Below are positions 1 to 8,261 of a stretch of 64,000 bases of DNA, piece after piece; positions within the stretch are counted from its first letter, which is position 1; every line of letters begins with the position of its first letter. The stretch is from positions 2,170,001 to 2,234,000 of the forward strand of contig OZ241359.1 of assembly GCA_965199705.1 (NCBI GenBank), written 5' to 3'. The notes below the pieces were generated by a model. It was not told where the DNA came from and did no database searches. It worked only from the letters and a program-made list of their open reading frames with translations. Origin of the DNA: Azophilus sp965199705. GTDB taxonomy: Bacteria; Pseudomonadota; Gammaproteobacteria; Pseudomonadales; Azotimanducaceae. A program made the position numbers and the translations under genes.

Positions 1-2044
1 GTTCGAAGATGGCCTCGCGCATTTCGTCGGGGATGCCGCTGCCATTGTCGCGGACACTGAATTCGAATCCATCCTCACGCCGTCGGCTGGCGATGCGCAG
101 TGTCGGTCGATAATCGGCTTCCGCCTTGTCAGACTGAATCTTTTCGTCTATGGCCTGGCAGGCGTTGGTGACGATGTTGAGAAACGCCCGGCCCATATCC
201 TGTGGCACGACTTCCATCAGGCCGATGTCGGCGTCCAGTTCTTCTTCGATGGTGACGTTGAAGGCGATGCTCTGAGCGCGCATGGCATGGTAGGTCAGCT
301 CCATATACTGCTTCAGCAGACCGTTCAGGTCCGTTTCCCGCCACTCGCCAGGGCCGGTGCGTGAGTGCTCCAGCATGTTGCGCACGACGCTGTCCGCGCG
401 CTTGCTGTGCTCCTGAATCTTGCCCAGATTGGGGCGCAGATCGCTGAGAATGGCCTGAATCTCTCCGGTGTCCAGTTCACCGCTCGCACCCTCCGCAATG
501 ATCTCTTCGATCTCATCGACCAGCTCGCTCGACACCTCCGCGAAGTTGTTGACAAAGTTCAACGGGTTCTTGATCTCGTGCGCAACACCCGCGGTCAGCT
601 GGCCAAGAGACGACAGGCGCGCCTCGGCGGCCACCTGTTCCTGCGCCTTGTTCAGCTCTTCCAGAGTCTCCTCCAACGCGTGATTCTTGCCCTCCAGCTC
701 GGTGGCCAACTGCTCCACCAGGTTCAGGCGCTGTACTTCCAGGGCATGCCGCCGAAACACCTCCAGCGCCTCCGCCATGTCGGTGACCTCATCGTTGCCG
801 ACCTGGTTCACTGTGGCTTCCAGATCGCCTGCGGCCATATCGCGCATAGACACGGCCAGGGATTCGAGCCGAGTCACAAGATGATGCGCGAAGTGCCAGC
901 CAATCAGCACAGCGCCCAGAATGCCAAAGGTATTGAGCACCGCCATCAAAAAACTGCCGGTGCCAGCCGCAGACTGCGAATCGGCATTCACCGTCAGCGC
1001 CTGCCGGTTGGCGGCCTCCACCAGATCCTCAAGGTCACCGAGCATGGCGACGGCGCCCTCGCGAGCCTGACTGAGCAACCGCGCCTCCTGCGCCCGACGG
1101 CGCAGGGAAGAAGACGCCAGACCGAAGATGCCATCTTCCGCAATCCCAAGGTCGATCAGGTTCTCGATCTGCGCCAGCAGATTCCCGTCCAGCCGGCCCG
1201 CGGCCCGACGCATGTTCGCCTCAGCGCCTTCAAAACGCTCGCGCAGCTCATCAAGCGGCCCCATCTCCGTCATGGCCACTGCCTGGCCAAGCAGCACCGC
1301 GGCCAGATTGGACTGACTGTTGACTTCAATCAGATCCCGATAGCGCGCCAATTCCTTGTCAGAAGCGCGCTGCGCCAACGAGCTCTTCTGGTCGTTGATT
1401 CCGCGCAGCCCTTCCACTACATAGAAGCCATGATCGTCGATCATGGCGAACACCTTCAATTCGATCTGTCGGCTGACTTCGACAAGAGTCGAGAACCGCT
1501 CCCGCAAACGCCCTTCGATCTGCAGGCGGGTGCGCGAGGAGTCGTAGATTTCCGCCAACAGAGCCTCATAGTTATCCATGTGAGCGATGAGCAACTTCAG
1601 GTCTTCTGCCAGGATTTCGTCCCCGGAAAGCGTTTCCATCAGGGCGTCGATTGCCGCCTGTTCGCGGGCTATTTCGCGCTGCGCCAAATCGTGCTCAGAC
1701 AGGTTTTCAGCAATAGACAGACGGGCGGCGCCGCTGACCAGCCCGGTGCTGCGGCGCGCCACCTCGGTGACCGCGCTCAGATTGGGAATGGTCTGGACCG
1801 AAAGGCGCTCCTGGTAACCCACGACCCGCCCCAGATAGAAATAGGCCAGCAGGCTGGTGAGGATCAGCATGACAATGCCGCTGCCCAGGCCCAGGTATAT
1901 CTGCATCCCGATGCCGACACGCTCGCGAAAGATCCGGCGGTAGAGCAGCGCGAGCGGCCCCTTGAACCACCAGGACATATTCCTCATGAAATCGGCGGCG
2001 GCAGGCTCGGCCGGCACTGCGGACTGTTCGGCCCTGACGTTCAT
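1..2044 (-). CDS. Membrane sensor histidine kinase (C-terminus beyond window)
   Basis: Two-component sensor kinase read on the minus strand from an ATG at 2044 that overlaps the stop of the upstream binding-protein gene (TGATGA). The visible 681 codons show a first membrane segment near residues 45-67, a large extracytoplasmic region of about 290 residues, a second membrane segment near 360-385, a HAMP linker, and a HisKA box (VAHEIKNPLNF) with the phospho-acceptor His at about residue 489. The start of the HATPase domain, including the DNGSGIP box, is visible before the sequence leaves the window. Translational coupling to the binding protein suggests that protein feeds the sensor a ligand signal (inference). 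The downstream partner is not visible; the RsbU-like response regulator at 3408-4619 is a candidate. Confidence 0.93.
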   Translation of the reverse strand, partial: MNVRAEQSAVPAEPAAADFMRNMSWWFKGPLALLYRRIFRERVGIGMQIYLGLGSGIVMLILTSLLAYFYLGRVVGYQERLSVQTIPNLSAVTEVARRSTGLVSGAARLSIAENLSEHDLAQREIAREQAAIDALMETLSGDEILAEDLKLLIAHMDNYEALLAEIYDSSRTRLQIEGRLRERFSTLVEVSRQIELKVFAMIDDHGFYVVEGLRGINDQKSSLAQRASDKELARYRDLIEVNSQSNLAAVLLGQAVAMTEMGPLDELRERFEGAEANMRRAAGRLDGNLLAQIENLIDLGIAEDGIFGLASSSLRRRAQEARLLSQAREGAVAMLGDLEDLVEAANRQALTVNADSQSAAGTGSFLMAVLNTFGILGAVLIGWHFAHHLVTRLESLAVSMRDMAAGDLEATVNQVGNDEVTDMAEALEVFRRHALEVQRLNLVEQLATELEGKNHALEETLEELNKAQEQVAAEARLSSLGQLTAGVAHEIKNPLNFVNNFAEVSSELVDEIEEIIAEGASGELDTGEIQAILSDLRPNLGKIQEHSKRADSVVRNMLEHSRTGPGEWRETDLNGLLKQYMELTYHAMRAQSIAFNVTIEEELDADIGLMEVVPQDMGRAFLNIVTNACQAIDEKIQSDKAEADYRPTLRIASRRREDGFEFSVRDNGSGIPDEMREAIFE

Positions 2045-3261
2045 CAGCGCACCAGCCTGGTCGCCGGACGCAGGCGGCCACGATCGTCTATGCGGGCCAG
2101 ATAGACTGCATCGGAGCCCCGATTGTCGCCAACGCCATAGGTCAACACGAAACCGCCGAGATCAATGCCGCCGGCATTACGCAACGCACGCATGAACCCC
2201 CGGCGGGTGATTGGCGGCTTGGCCAGTCGCAGCCCGGAAACGATCAACCGGCCGGCGACATAACCTTCGAGCGACACCGAATCCGGGAGCGCCTCCGGCG
2301 CCGTCGCTGCCAGAGCGGCCTGATAGTCAACGATCAGCGGCAGACTCGTATCGGTAGCAAATGGCATCACCTGAGTGATATAGACGCCGGCCCCGCGCCA
2401 GCCGAGTTTACGGGCCAGCGCCTCGGCGCCCACGTAGGAAACGTTCACGAATACCGGGCGGAAGTTAAGTCGCCTGGCCCAGCGGACCAGGGCGGCAACC
2501 GGCCCGGATGCGCCGATCACGACCACGACGTCCGGCTGATAGCGGCGCAGATCCAGCAAAGGCAACTTGACGGCTTCCGTGTTGCCGGGATAGTCCACGA
2601 TGATCACGGCTTCCCGACCATGCGCCTGAAGCGCCTCCAGCAGTCCGTCCAGGCCGATGCGCCCGACCGTATCATCCCGATACAGCACACCGATGCGGCG
2701 AGGCCGCAATTCGGTATCCAGACGACGCACGATTTCCCCCATTTCCTGATGAATCGTCGCGCGCACCGTGACCAGATTCGGGCGCCGCGCCAATTCACGC
2801 AACACTTCAACATCGGCCAGCGGCGCCAGATAGGGCACGCCGGCCGCCTCGGCGATGGGTTGGGCAGCGCGCGAAGTCTCGGCCCCCACCACGCCTACCA
2901 TGGCGAAGACATCACGATTCTGGATCAACGCCCGGGTATTGGCCATCGTCTGTTCTGGATCGTCGCCATCGTCCAGCGAGATCAGCGACAGATTCTTGCC
3001 TTTTACGCCACCGCGCTGGTTGGCCTCTCTGAAGGCAGCGCGAATACCGGTGCGCATCGCCCGACCCACTGCCCCGTCGGCCCCGACAAGCGACGCTGAC
3101 TGACCGAAAAACAGGGTATCGCGCATGGCCGGGATCACCCGGACGGGCGCGGGCGCATCAGGCGTCGCCTGTTCGGACGCCGAGGCAATCTGGCCCTGTA
3201 CAAGCCACATCAGGAGGAGCGCCGCCAGCAGGAAATGGATAACAGGGAGACGCAGGGCCAT
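2044..3261 (-). CDS. Periplasmic substrate-binding protein, branched-chain amino acid type
   Basis: Type I periplasmic binding protein of the LivJ/Peripla_BP_6 family, about 405 residues. The chosen ATG gives a clean signal peptide (hydrophobic core LLAALLLMWLV, cleavage near ASA). A longer reading from 3342 adds 27 residues of poor signal character. Family features are visible: an opening like FFGQSASLVGADGAVGRAM, a central LISLDDGDDPEQT segment, and VVVIGASGPVAALVRWAR. No permease or ATPase genes accompany it. Instead it overlaps a sensor kinase by one base, so it more likely acts as a ligand receptor for signalling than as a transporter subunit (inference). The ligand is unknown. Confidence 0.85.
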   Translation of the reverse strand: MALRLPVIHFLLAALLLMWLVQGQIASASEQATPDAPAPVRVIPAMRDTLFFGQSASLVGADGAVGRAMRTGIRAAFREANQRGGVKGKNLSLISLDDGDDPEQTMANTRALIQNRDVFAMVGVVGAETSRAAQPIAEAAGVPYLAPLADVEVLRELARRPNLVTVRATIHQEMGEIVRRLDTELRPRRIGVLYRDDTVGRIGLDGLLEALQAHGREAVIIVDYPGNTEAVKLPLLDLRRYQPDVVVVIGASGPVAALVRWARRLNFRPVFVNVSYVGAEALARKLGWRGAGVYITQVMPFATDTSLPLIVDYQAALAATAPEALPDSVSLEGYVAGRLIVSGLRLAKPPITRRGFMRALRNAGGIDLGGFVLTYGVGDNRGSDAVYLARIDDRGRLRPATRLVR

Positions 3262-3407
3262 CCGCCGTGGATCAGGCAGGACCACGCCAGGGCGCCAGAG
3301 CCGTATGCCATCCGAAAAGAGCATCAACACGTTCAACAGCAAGTCGAATAATCGAAAGTCGAGGAAACCCTGCCCGTGCGACCAGCGTCCTGGCGCAAGG
3401 TACGGGG

Positions 3408-4619
3408 CTACTGGCCCGAGCTGGCCGCAGCGTCATAGCGCAATGCCAAGCATGTCATGTCGTCAAACTGAGGCGCCCCCGCGACAAAGGCCTCTACCTT
3501 CTCGACCACCTTCGGCACCATCTCCCGAGCCTCGGCGGGACCTGTCTCGGCCAGCACCGCATCAAGCCTGGCGTCACCGAACTCGACGTTGTCGCGGTCA
3601 CAGGCTTCGGTGATGCCGTCTGTATAGAGCACCAGAACGTCACCTGTGCCGAAATCGAGTTCAGAATCCTCGTAGTCGTAATCGTCGGTCGCGCCGAGCG
3701 CAAGACCCTCGGCGCCCGAGACCACCTCGACGCGCCCATCGGCGCGCACCACCCTCGGCAAATTGTGGCCGGCGTTGCAATAGACAAGCTTCCCGCTGCC
3801 AAGATCGAGAATACCGTAGAAAAGTGTGACGAACATGCAGGCGTCGTTATCCGCGCACAGCATTTCGTTGACGTCTGCCAGACAGCGAGCGGGCGAGGCT
3901 TCACGCCGACTGCCAGCCTTGACAAGCGAACGGGTCACCATGGCAAAGAGCGCCGCCGGCACGCCCTTGTCTGACACATCCGCCACCACCAGGCCGATGC
4001 GGTTGCCGCTCATGGGCAGGATGTCGTAGAAGTCTCCACCCACTTCCCGGGCCGGATTCATCAGGCCATGCACGTTGAAGTAGGGCGACTCGGGCGGGTT
4101 GAGCGGCAGCACCGAATTCTGCACGTGCTGGGCAACATCCAGCTCACGCTTGATGGCGACATACTTGTCGCGATTCTCCAGCGCCTGTTGCAGGGTTCGG
4201 ATGTGACTGAGCGTCTTGTCAATGGTGATCTGGAGGTCGTTGAAATCCACCGGCTTGGTAACAAAATCGAAGGCGCCGCGATTCATGGCCGTGCGAATGT
4301 TCGCCATGTCGCCGTAGGCGGATATGATGACCGCACGAACCTGCTCATGCGCCGCCTCCAGCTGTGTGAGCAGAGTCAGGCCATCCATGACCGGCATGTT
4401 GATATCCGAGAGGACCAGCCGGATATCCGGATTTTCGTCGAGCTTTTCCAGAGCTTCCTGGCCGTTGTGGGCGAACAGGAATTCAATTTCGCCGCGGCGG
4501 ATGGCGCGACGAAAGCGCTGCTTGATCAGCAACTCAAGGTCTTCCTCATCATCAACCATCAATATGCGGGATGGACTCACCCCAGTACTCCTGTCTGATT
4601 GATCCACGGATTCTTCCAT
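3408..4619 (-). CDS. Response regulator with PP2C (SpoIIE/RsbU-type) phosphatase output
   Basis: 403 residues. An N-terminal receiver domain (about 18-130) has the acidic pair at D23-D24, phospho-acceptor D72 in LVLSDINMPVMDG and the conserved Lys at 122. A coiled linker follows, then a SpoIIE/PP2C serine phosphatase domain with metal-binding motifs GGDFYDI (D196) and VADVSDKG (D214). In this family, phosphorylation of the receiver switches a phosphatase that dephosphorylates a STAS anti-anti-factor. Its neighbour 10 bp upstream is the RsbW-like kinase, and a STAS protein is encoded at 5967-6299, so the pieces of a partner-switching module are together. It resembles HsbR of Pseudomonas, but no HptB is visible. 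Confidence 0.93.
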   Translation of the reverse strand: MEESVDQSDRSTGVSPSRILMVDDEEDLELLIKQRFRRAIRRGEIEFLFAHNGQEALEKLDENPDIRLVLSDINMPVMDGLTLLTQLEAAHEQVRAVIISAYGDMANIRTAMNRGAFDFVTKPVDFNDLQITIDKTLSHIRTLQQALENRDKYVAIKRELDVAQHVQNSVLPLNPPESPYFNVHGLMNPAREVGGDFYDILPMSGNRIGLVVADVSDKGVPAALFAMVTRSLVKAGSRREASPARCLADVNEMLCADNDACMFVTLFYGILDLGSGKLVYCNAGHNLPRVVRADGRVEVVSGAEGLALGATDDYDYEDSELDFGTGDVLVLYTDGITEACDRDNVEFGDARLDAVLAETGPAEAREMVPKVVEKVEAFVAGAPQFDDMTCLALRYDAAASSGQ

Positions 4620-4629
4620 TCGACCTTGC

Positions 4630-5049
4630 TCAGTTGCCCGACAGATCCATTGTCAGCTTGATCCGGTTGAGGCCGTCAGAGCGCTCATAGCTGCGGAACT
4701 GCGTCATCTTCTTGACCAGCAACACGCCCAGGCCGCCGATGGGCCGCTCATCAAGCATCAAGTCGGTATCCGGATCCAGCCCCTGGTCGAAGGGATTGTA
4801 GGACGGCCCGTTATCCTCGACCACAATGAACACCTCGCCCTCGTTTCGCTGCATGGACAGTTTCAGATGCGGCGCCGCCACGCCCGGCAAGGCGTGGGAA
4901 ATGGAGTTGGTAATCAGTTCGTCCAACACCAGGTTTATTCGGAAGGCCACGGCCTCGTCAATTGACTCCGCTTCGCAGAACCCGCTGACTTCCGTCGCCA
5001 AACTGGCCAGTGCCGCTTCGAGATCAGTGCCAAGGAGAACCTGCGCCAT
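4630..5049 (-). CDS. RsbW-like anti-sigma/serine kinase (HATPase_c)
   Basis: 139-residue stand-alone GHKL ATPase. The N-box is visible as LDELITNSISHA (E44, N48), the G1 box as VVEDNGPSYNPF and the G2 region as GGLGVLLVKKM. This architecture belongs to the RsbW/SpoIIAB serine kinases, which phosphorylate a STAS partner and sequester a sigma factor or other target. It lies 10 bp upstream of the SpoIIE-type phosphatase in the same operon, which fits a kinase/phosphatase pair acting on the STAS protein encoded divergently at 5967. No sigma factor gene is visible nearby, so the final target is unknown. Confidence 0.9.
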   Translation of the reverse strand: MAQVLLGTDLEAALASLATEVSGFCEAESIDEAVAFRINLVLDELITNSISHALPGVAAPHLKLSMQRNEGEVFIVVEDNGPSYNPFDQGLDPDTDLMLDERPIGGLGVLLVKKMTQFRSYERSDGLNRIKLTMDLSGN

Positions 5050-5276
5050 GCTTTTCGAATCACCCCAACAGCCGCCGCTTCGCAGCGCCTCTGAACCAGA
5101 AAGGGCACTCGCGGGAGCTACCCGCCTGGCAGCAGATGCCGCACACCCTCAAAAACCTTGCACCAGTGAAAGAGCCGCGAAGCTCCGCTCCCGGACAACG
5201 TAGGCGAGGATACGGCAACCGAATTCGGGGAATCAAGTGCTGTGCCTTGGAACGCCGTACCGACGCCGGCATCGGT

Positions 5277-5285
5277 TGCTATAAT
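5277..5285 (+). promoter_or_regulatory. Extended -10 promoter (TGCTATAAT) for the cytochrome c gene
   Basis: The consensus TATAAT is preceded by TG at the extended -10 spacing, in the gap between the divergent RsbW-like gene and the cytochrome gene. No convincing -35 box sits 16-18 bp upstream, which is common for extended -10 promoters. The predicted start would be near 5292, only about 30 bases before the first possible start codon. Confidence 0.5.
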
Positions 5286-5309
5286 CCTGTGCAGACATCG
5301 GTACTGACA

Positions 5310-5366
5310 GGATTGAACAAGATTGAACGCAACAAGATTGGCAACAAGATTGAACGTATTGAACGT
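5310..5366 (+). repeat. Short tandem repeats (AACAAGATTGAACGC-like) spanning the start of the cytochrome gene
   Basis: Tandem units of 15, 12, 15 and 9 bases (5316-5330, 5331-5342, 5343-5357, 5358-5366) with core AACAAGATTG or ATTGAACG. Each length is a multiple of three. The repeats carry three in-frame TTG codons (5323, 5350, 5359), so gain or loss of units would change the leader or the N-terminus without shifting frame. Confidence 0.75.
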
Positions 5367-5814
5367 AAAGAAACTTGTCGCAGCGGGGTTCGCGCTGTCC
5401 TCGCTGATCGCCCTCGGGGCAGCACTGCCTGCGCTGGGGTCGGATACGGCCGAGGCTATCGCCCAGCGGATGTCGCCTTTCGGCATGGTCTGTCGCGCTG
5501 AGCACCCTTGCGCTGAGGCGCGAGCGCAGGCGCGCCTGGCGGCGCAGGCGTTGACCTCGGCGCCGCCTGTGCCGGAGACCGGAGAAAGCATCTACGAGCA
5601 GTATTGCAGTGTCTGCCACGATGCCGGTATCGGCGGAGCGCCGCTGTTCGGCAGTCTGGAGCAATGGCAGCCGCGCCTGGACAAGGGCCGGGAAGAGCTG
5701 CTTGCGACTTCGTTGTCCGGGCTGAACGCCATGCCACCCATGGGCACTTGCATGAGTTGCTCGGAAACGAATATGCGCCAAGCCATCGACTACATGCTGG
5801 AGAATGCGCTCTGA
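5323..5814 (+). CDS. Periplasmic cytochrome c5-like protein
   Basis: Up to 163 codons with a signal peptide (core LVAAGFALSSLIALGAAL) and one haem-binding CSVCH motif at residues 95-99. The C-terminal MPPMGTCMSC segment is typical of the cytochrome c5/CccA family, which carries an axial Met followed by a CxxC disulfide. It is probably a small monohaem electron carrier in the periplasm. No ATG is available at the N-terminus: the usable starts are TTG codons at 5323, 5350 and 5359, all inside a tandem repeat, and the last would still give a good signal peptide. An extra Cys pair (C57, C63) precedes the haem domain. It stands alone on the plus strand, divergent from the signalling operon. Confidence 0.85.
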   Translation: MNATRLATRLNVLNVKKLVAAGFALSSLIALGAALPALGSDTAEAIAQRMSPFGMVCRAEHPCAEARAQARLAAQALTSAPPVPETGESIYEQYCSVCHDAGIGGAPLFGSLEQWQPRLDKGREELLATSLSGLNAMPPMGTCMSCSETNMRQAIDYMLENAL

Positions 5815-5900
5815 TGACGCATCGTGGCGGCAATGACTGACTGCCGGAGGCCAGCAAGCGCTTTCCGCGTTCCGTCGGCGCTTGTTCCTGATTACCGTTG

Positions 5901-5929
5901 TTGTATAGCGTTACGTGATTCGCTAGACT
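5901..5929 (+). promoter_or_regulatory. Predicted sigma70-type promoter for the STAS gene
   Basis: TTGTAT at 5901-5906 and TAGACT at 5924-5929 are separated by 17 bases and lie about 38 bases upstream of the STAS start codon. Prediction from hexamer match and spacing only. Confidence 0.4.
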
Positions 5930-5966
5930 GCCGCCACTCTCCGAAAGGCGACGAGGAGTCGATTTG

Positions 5967-6299
5967 ATGGAATTGACGGTCGAACGAGACGAGAACACCG
6001 TGGTTCTGATGCCGGACGGCAGAATAGACGGTATGAGCGCGCGCGATTTTCAGGAGTCCGCCGAAGCGGCAGTCGATCTGACCGACAACCGGGTCGTGGT
6101 TGATCTGGGCGGCATTACCTATATCAGCAGCGCCGGGCTGCGAGTGATGTTGATGCTGGCAAAGGCACTGAAGCAGCGCAATGTCGATTTCTTGCTGTGT
6201 TCCATGTCTCCGCCGATTCAAGAGGTATTCCACATCAGCGGCTTCGACAAGATCATGAGCGTCCATCCAGACCGCGCTACCGCCCTCGCCGCCAAGTAG
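5967..6299 (+). CDS. STAS-domain anti-anti-sigma factor (RsbV/SpoIIAA-like)
   Basis: 110-residue single STAS domain. The ATG at 5967 follows a strong GAGGAG ribosome site; a TTG lies immediately before it. The conserved phosphorylation loop is visible as GGITYISSAGLRVML, with the Ser regulated by RsbW-type kinases, and the fold's opening strand is LTVERDENTVVLMPDGRIDG. It is encoded within 1 kb of the RsbW-like kinase and SpoIIE-type phosphatase but on the opposite strand with its own predicted promoter. The most economical model is a partner switch in which phosphatase and kinase set its phosphorylation state (inference). The downstream output is not visible. Confidence 0.92.
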   Translation: MELTVERDENTVVLMPDGRIDGMSARDFQESAEAAVDLTDNRVVVDLGGITYISSAGLRVMLMLAKALKQRNVDFLLCSMSPPIQEVFHISGFDKIMSVHPDRATALAAK

Positions 6300-6310
6300 G
6301 TAAAGGTAGG

Positions 6311-7327
6311 TCAAGCACCAGGGCAGTCGCCACCGGCCGGTAAAGTCAGGTACGCCTGCCTCTTCAAAAAAGAATCCGGGTACCGCGCCAGGAGCTGGCG
6401 TAGCTGTCGCAGAACCAGCGCCCGGGGCGCTTCTCCGCGCTCGAACGCTGCAATCCTGCCTGAAAGTTCGCGCGACTCTGACCTGTTCATCCGGCCGCGA
6501 AAGTGGCCGCGAATGTGCGCCAGCACATTGGCATGATGGCCGCGGCCCGCAGACCGCGCCAGAGCGGCCATCAATTCCGGGAAGTAGGCCCTGGCAATAG
6601 CCGGGATATCTCCGCGAAGATCGGCCAGCTTCCTGCCCAGCCGTCGATAGGCGCTGTTGTCGTGCGCCATCAGCAGATACTTGTGACAACTGTGGAACTC
6701 GACCAGCCGAGCTGGCGTCAACCCGACGCCCAGCAGCCGCTGCCAGTGCGCATAGGTAAAGGTCTGCGCGATGAAGGACTCGCGTCTGTCACCCCGGGCC
6801 AGACCCAGGTTGTCCTCGACCGGCAGTTCGGGCCTGGCCGCTCGCCAGGCCGCCGCATACAGGCCGCTCCCCAAGGCGGTCAGGCTGCCGTCGGCGGCGT
6901 ATCGCTTGACATCATGCAGGCCGCAACTCGGCGAACGCGACATGAAAATGTAGCCACACAGGTCCGCCTGTTCTTCAGACTGCGCACGCGCATAATCTTG
7001 CAGGGCGTCGCTGACATCCAGCCGCGGATTCTCCACGCCGACCGCCCGCGGCGGGCTGCCAACCAGGCGGATCGGCGGCCGCGGCACGCCCAGGCCGATG
7101 CCGACTTCCGGGCAGATCGGGCGAAATCGGTACAGGCTGGCGAGGGCGTCATGCGCCAGCTCGTCGGCGGCATCGGCGCCATCGTAACGCACCGCCTCGC
7201 CGGCAAGACACGCGCTGATGCCTACCGTCAATGGCGGCCTGGGCCTGGGCGGCACGCCGGAGCCCGGCTCGAACAGACAGTTTCCGACCTCGTCTTCAGG
7301 CCGGCGTTGCAAGAAAGTCCCACGCAT
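6311..7327 (-). CDS. DUF523/DUF1722 protein (YbgA-type C-terminal domain)
   Basis: About 338 residues with two domains. The N-terminal DUF523 part begins with VGISACLAGEAVRYDG and includes CPEVGIGLGVPRPPIRLV and MSRSPSCGLHDVKRY. The C-terminal DUF1722 part runs from about residue 200 and includes VEFHSCHKYLLMAHDNSAYRRLG. This fusion is widespread in gammaproteobacteria. Its biochemical role is not settled; linkage to DNA photolyase genes is common elsewhere but is not seen here. The ATG at 7327 gives a 32-bp overlap with the end of the acyl-CoA dehydrogenase gene; the open frame extends further upstream but that extension is a shadow of the dehydrogenase. It is probably the last gene of the minus-strand acyl-CoA dehydrogenase transcript. 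Confidence 0.85.
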   Translation of the reverse strand: MRGTFLQRRPEDEVGNCLFEPGSGVPPRPRPPLTVGISACLAGEAVRYDGADAADELAHDALASLYRFRPICPEVGIGLGVPRPPIRLVGSPPRAVGVENPRLDVSDALQDYARAQSEEQADLCGYIFMSRSPSCGLHDVKRYAADGSLTALGSGLYAAAWRAARPELPVEDNLGLARGDRRESFIAQTFTYAHWQRLLGVGLTPARLVEFHSCHKYLLMAHDNSAYRRLGRKLADLRGDIPAIARAYFPELMAALARSAGRGHHANVLAHIRGHFRGRMNRSESRELSGRIAAFERGEAPRALVLRQLRQLLARYPDSFLKRQAYLTLPAGGDCPGA

Positions 7328-8261
7328 GATCGGCGCCGAGGGCGCAGATGCGAGCCCCGAGACGCGCGCCCCAGACCTGTTCGCCGCCGTACTCTTCCCG
7401 CCAGGCCCAGAGTCGGCGCGTGAAATGATGCAATCTGTGTTCATGGGTGAAGCCGATGGCGCCATGCACCTGATGCACGATCTCCGCCACCAGGCCGGCG
7501 GCCTCTCCGACCCGCACCTTGGCGGCCGCCAGGTCGAACTCGAACCGGTCGCTGCCCAGGGCTTCAATGGCCGAATCCGCCGCTCGAATCGCAGCCGCGG
7601 TTTCGCCGGCTGCCTTGGCCAGTTGCTGCTGAATGGCCTGAAAACGGGCTATGGGCCGCCCGAACTGGCAACGTTCGCCGGCATATTCCACGCCCAGGGC
7701 CAGGGTCGAGGTGAGTGCGCCAGCCACAAGCGCAACTCTCGACAAAGCGAGCAGCCCCGGCGCTTCTGGCACCACGTCGAGCGTGCGCAGGTCTTGCAGA
7801 TGCACTGCATCGCGTGGCTCTCCGGCCAGGTTCTGATCCAGGGCCGCAGGCGCCTTGACGCGCGCTGCAAGAATCCTGCCTGTTGCCGATACGGACACCG
7901 CCTCCGTCGCCGTTCTCCCCCAGGGCAGGCCCTGCCAGACGTCAGCGTCCTGTTGCGAATCGCAAGCGCCAAAGCTGACGGACCGAACGGCAGTGTCCTC
8001 TGCGCCGAGCCAACGATTGGCCAGCAGGGTTTCCGCCAATGGCAAGGGCACTGCGTGGCGACCGGCCTGAATCAGGAAGGCAAAGGCGTCACCCAGGTCA
8101 AAACCACTGTCCGACCGGGCCAGGAGATGAAAGCCGTTGTCGCACAAGAGCGCCCAGAGCGCCGCTGGAAACTCGCCTGCTTCCGCCGAATCCAGAACCT
8201 CTCGCGGACAGTGATCGCGGAAGATCCTCTCCGCCGTATCCACCAGCAGCTGCCGACTCAT
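7296..8261 (-). CDS. Acyl-CoA dehydrogenase, short subunit
   Basis: 321 residues. The start ATG at 8261 overlaps the stop of the preceding dehydrogenase gene (ATGA), which excludes the longer reading to 8294. Acyl-CoA dehydrogenase features are clearest in the C-terminal half: VEYAGERCQFGRPIARFQAIQQQLA and VHQVHGAIGFTHEHRLHHFTRRL, the helical region that contributes to FAD contacts. The middle beta domain is short and divergent. Adjacent full-size and short dehydrogenase genes of this kind often encode two subunits of one heteromeric FAD enzyme, as in the FadE/ChsE pairs of steroid side-chain degradation. The substrate cannot be named from sequence alone. Confidence 0.88.
   Translation of the reverse strand: MSRQLLVDTAERIFRDHCPREVLDSAEAGEFPAALWALLCDNGFHLLARSDSGFDLGDAFAFLIQAGRHAVPLPLAETLLANRWLGAEDTAVRSVSFGACDSQQDADVWQGLPWGRTATEAVSVSATGRILAARVKAPAALDQNLAGEPRDAVHLQDLRTLDVVPEAPGLLALSRVALVAGALTSTLALGVEYAGERCQFGRPIARFQAIQQQLAKAAGETAAAIRAADSAIEALGSDRFEFDLAAAKVRVGEAAGLVAEIVHQVHGAIGFTHEHRLHHFTRRLWAWREEYGGEQVWGARLGARICALGADHAWDFLATPA

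Noticed and set aside
365..2104. 579-codon open frame on the plus strand, opposite the sensor kinase
   Set aside because: The minus strand encodes a recognisable histidine kinase with all motifs; the plus frame is a high-GC antisense shadow with no family features.
5832..5880. CAAGCGC...GCGCTTG hairpin after the cytochrome gene as a terminator
   Set aside because: The loop is 17 bases and no U-run follows on the plus strand.
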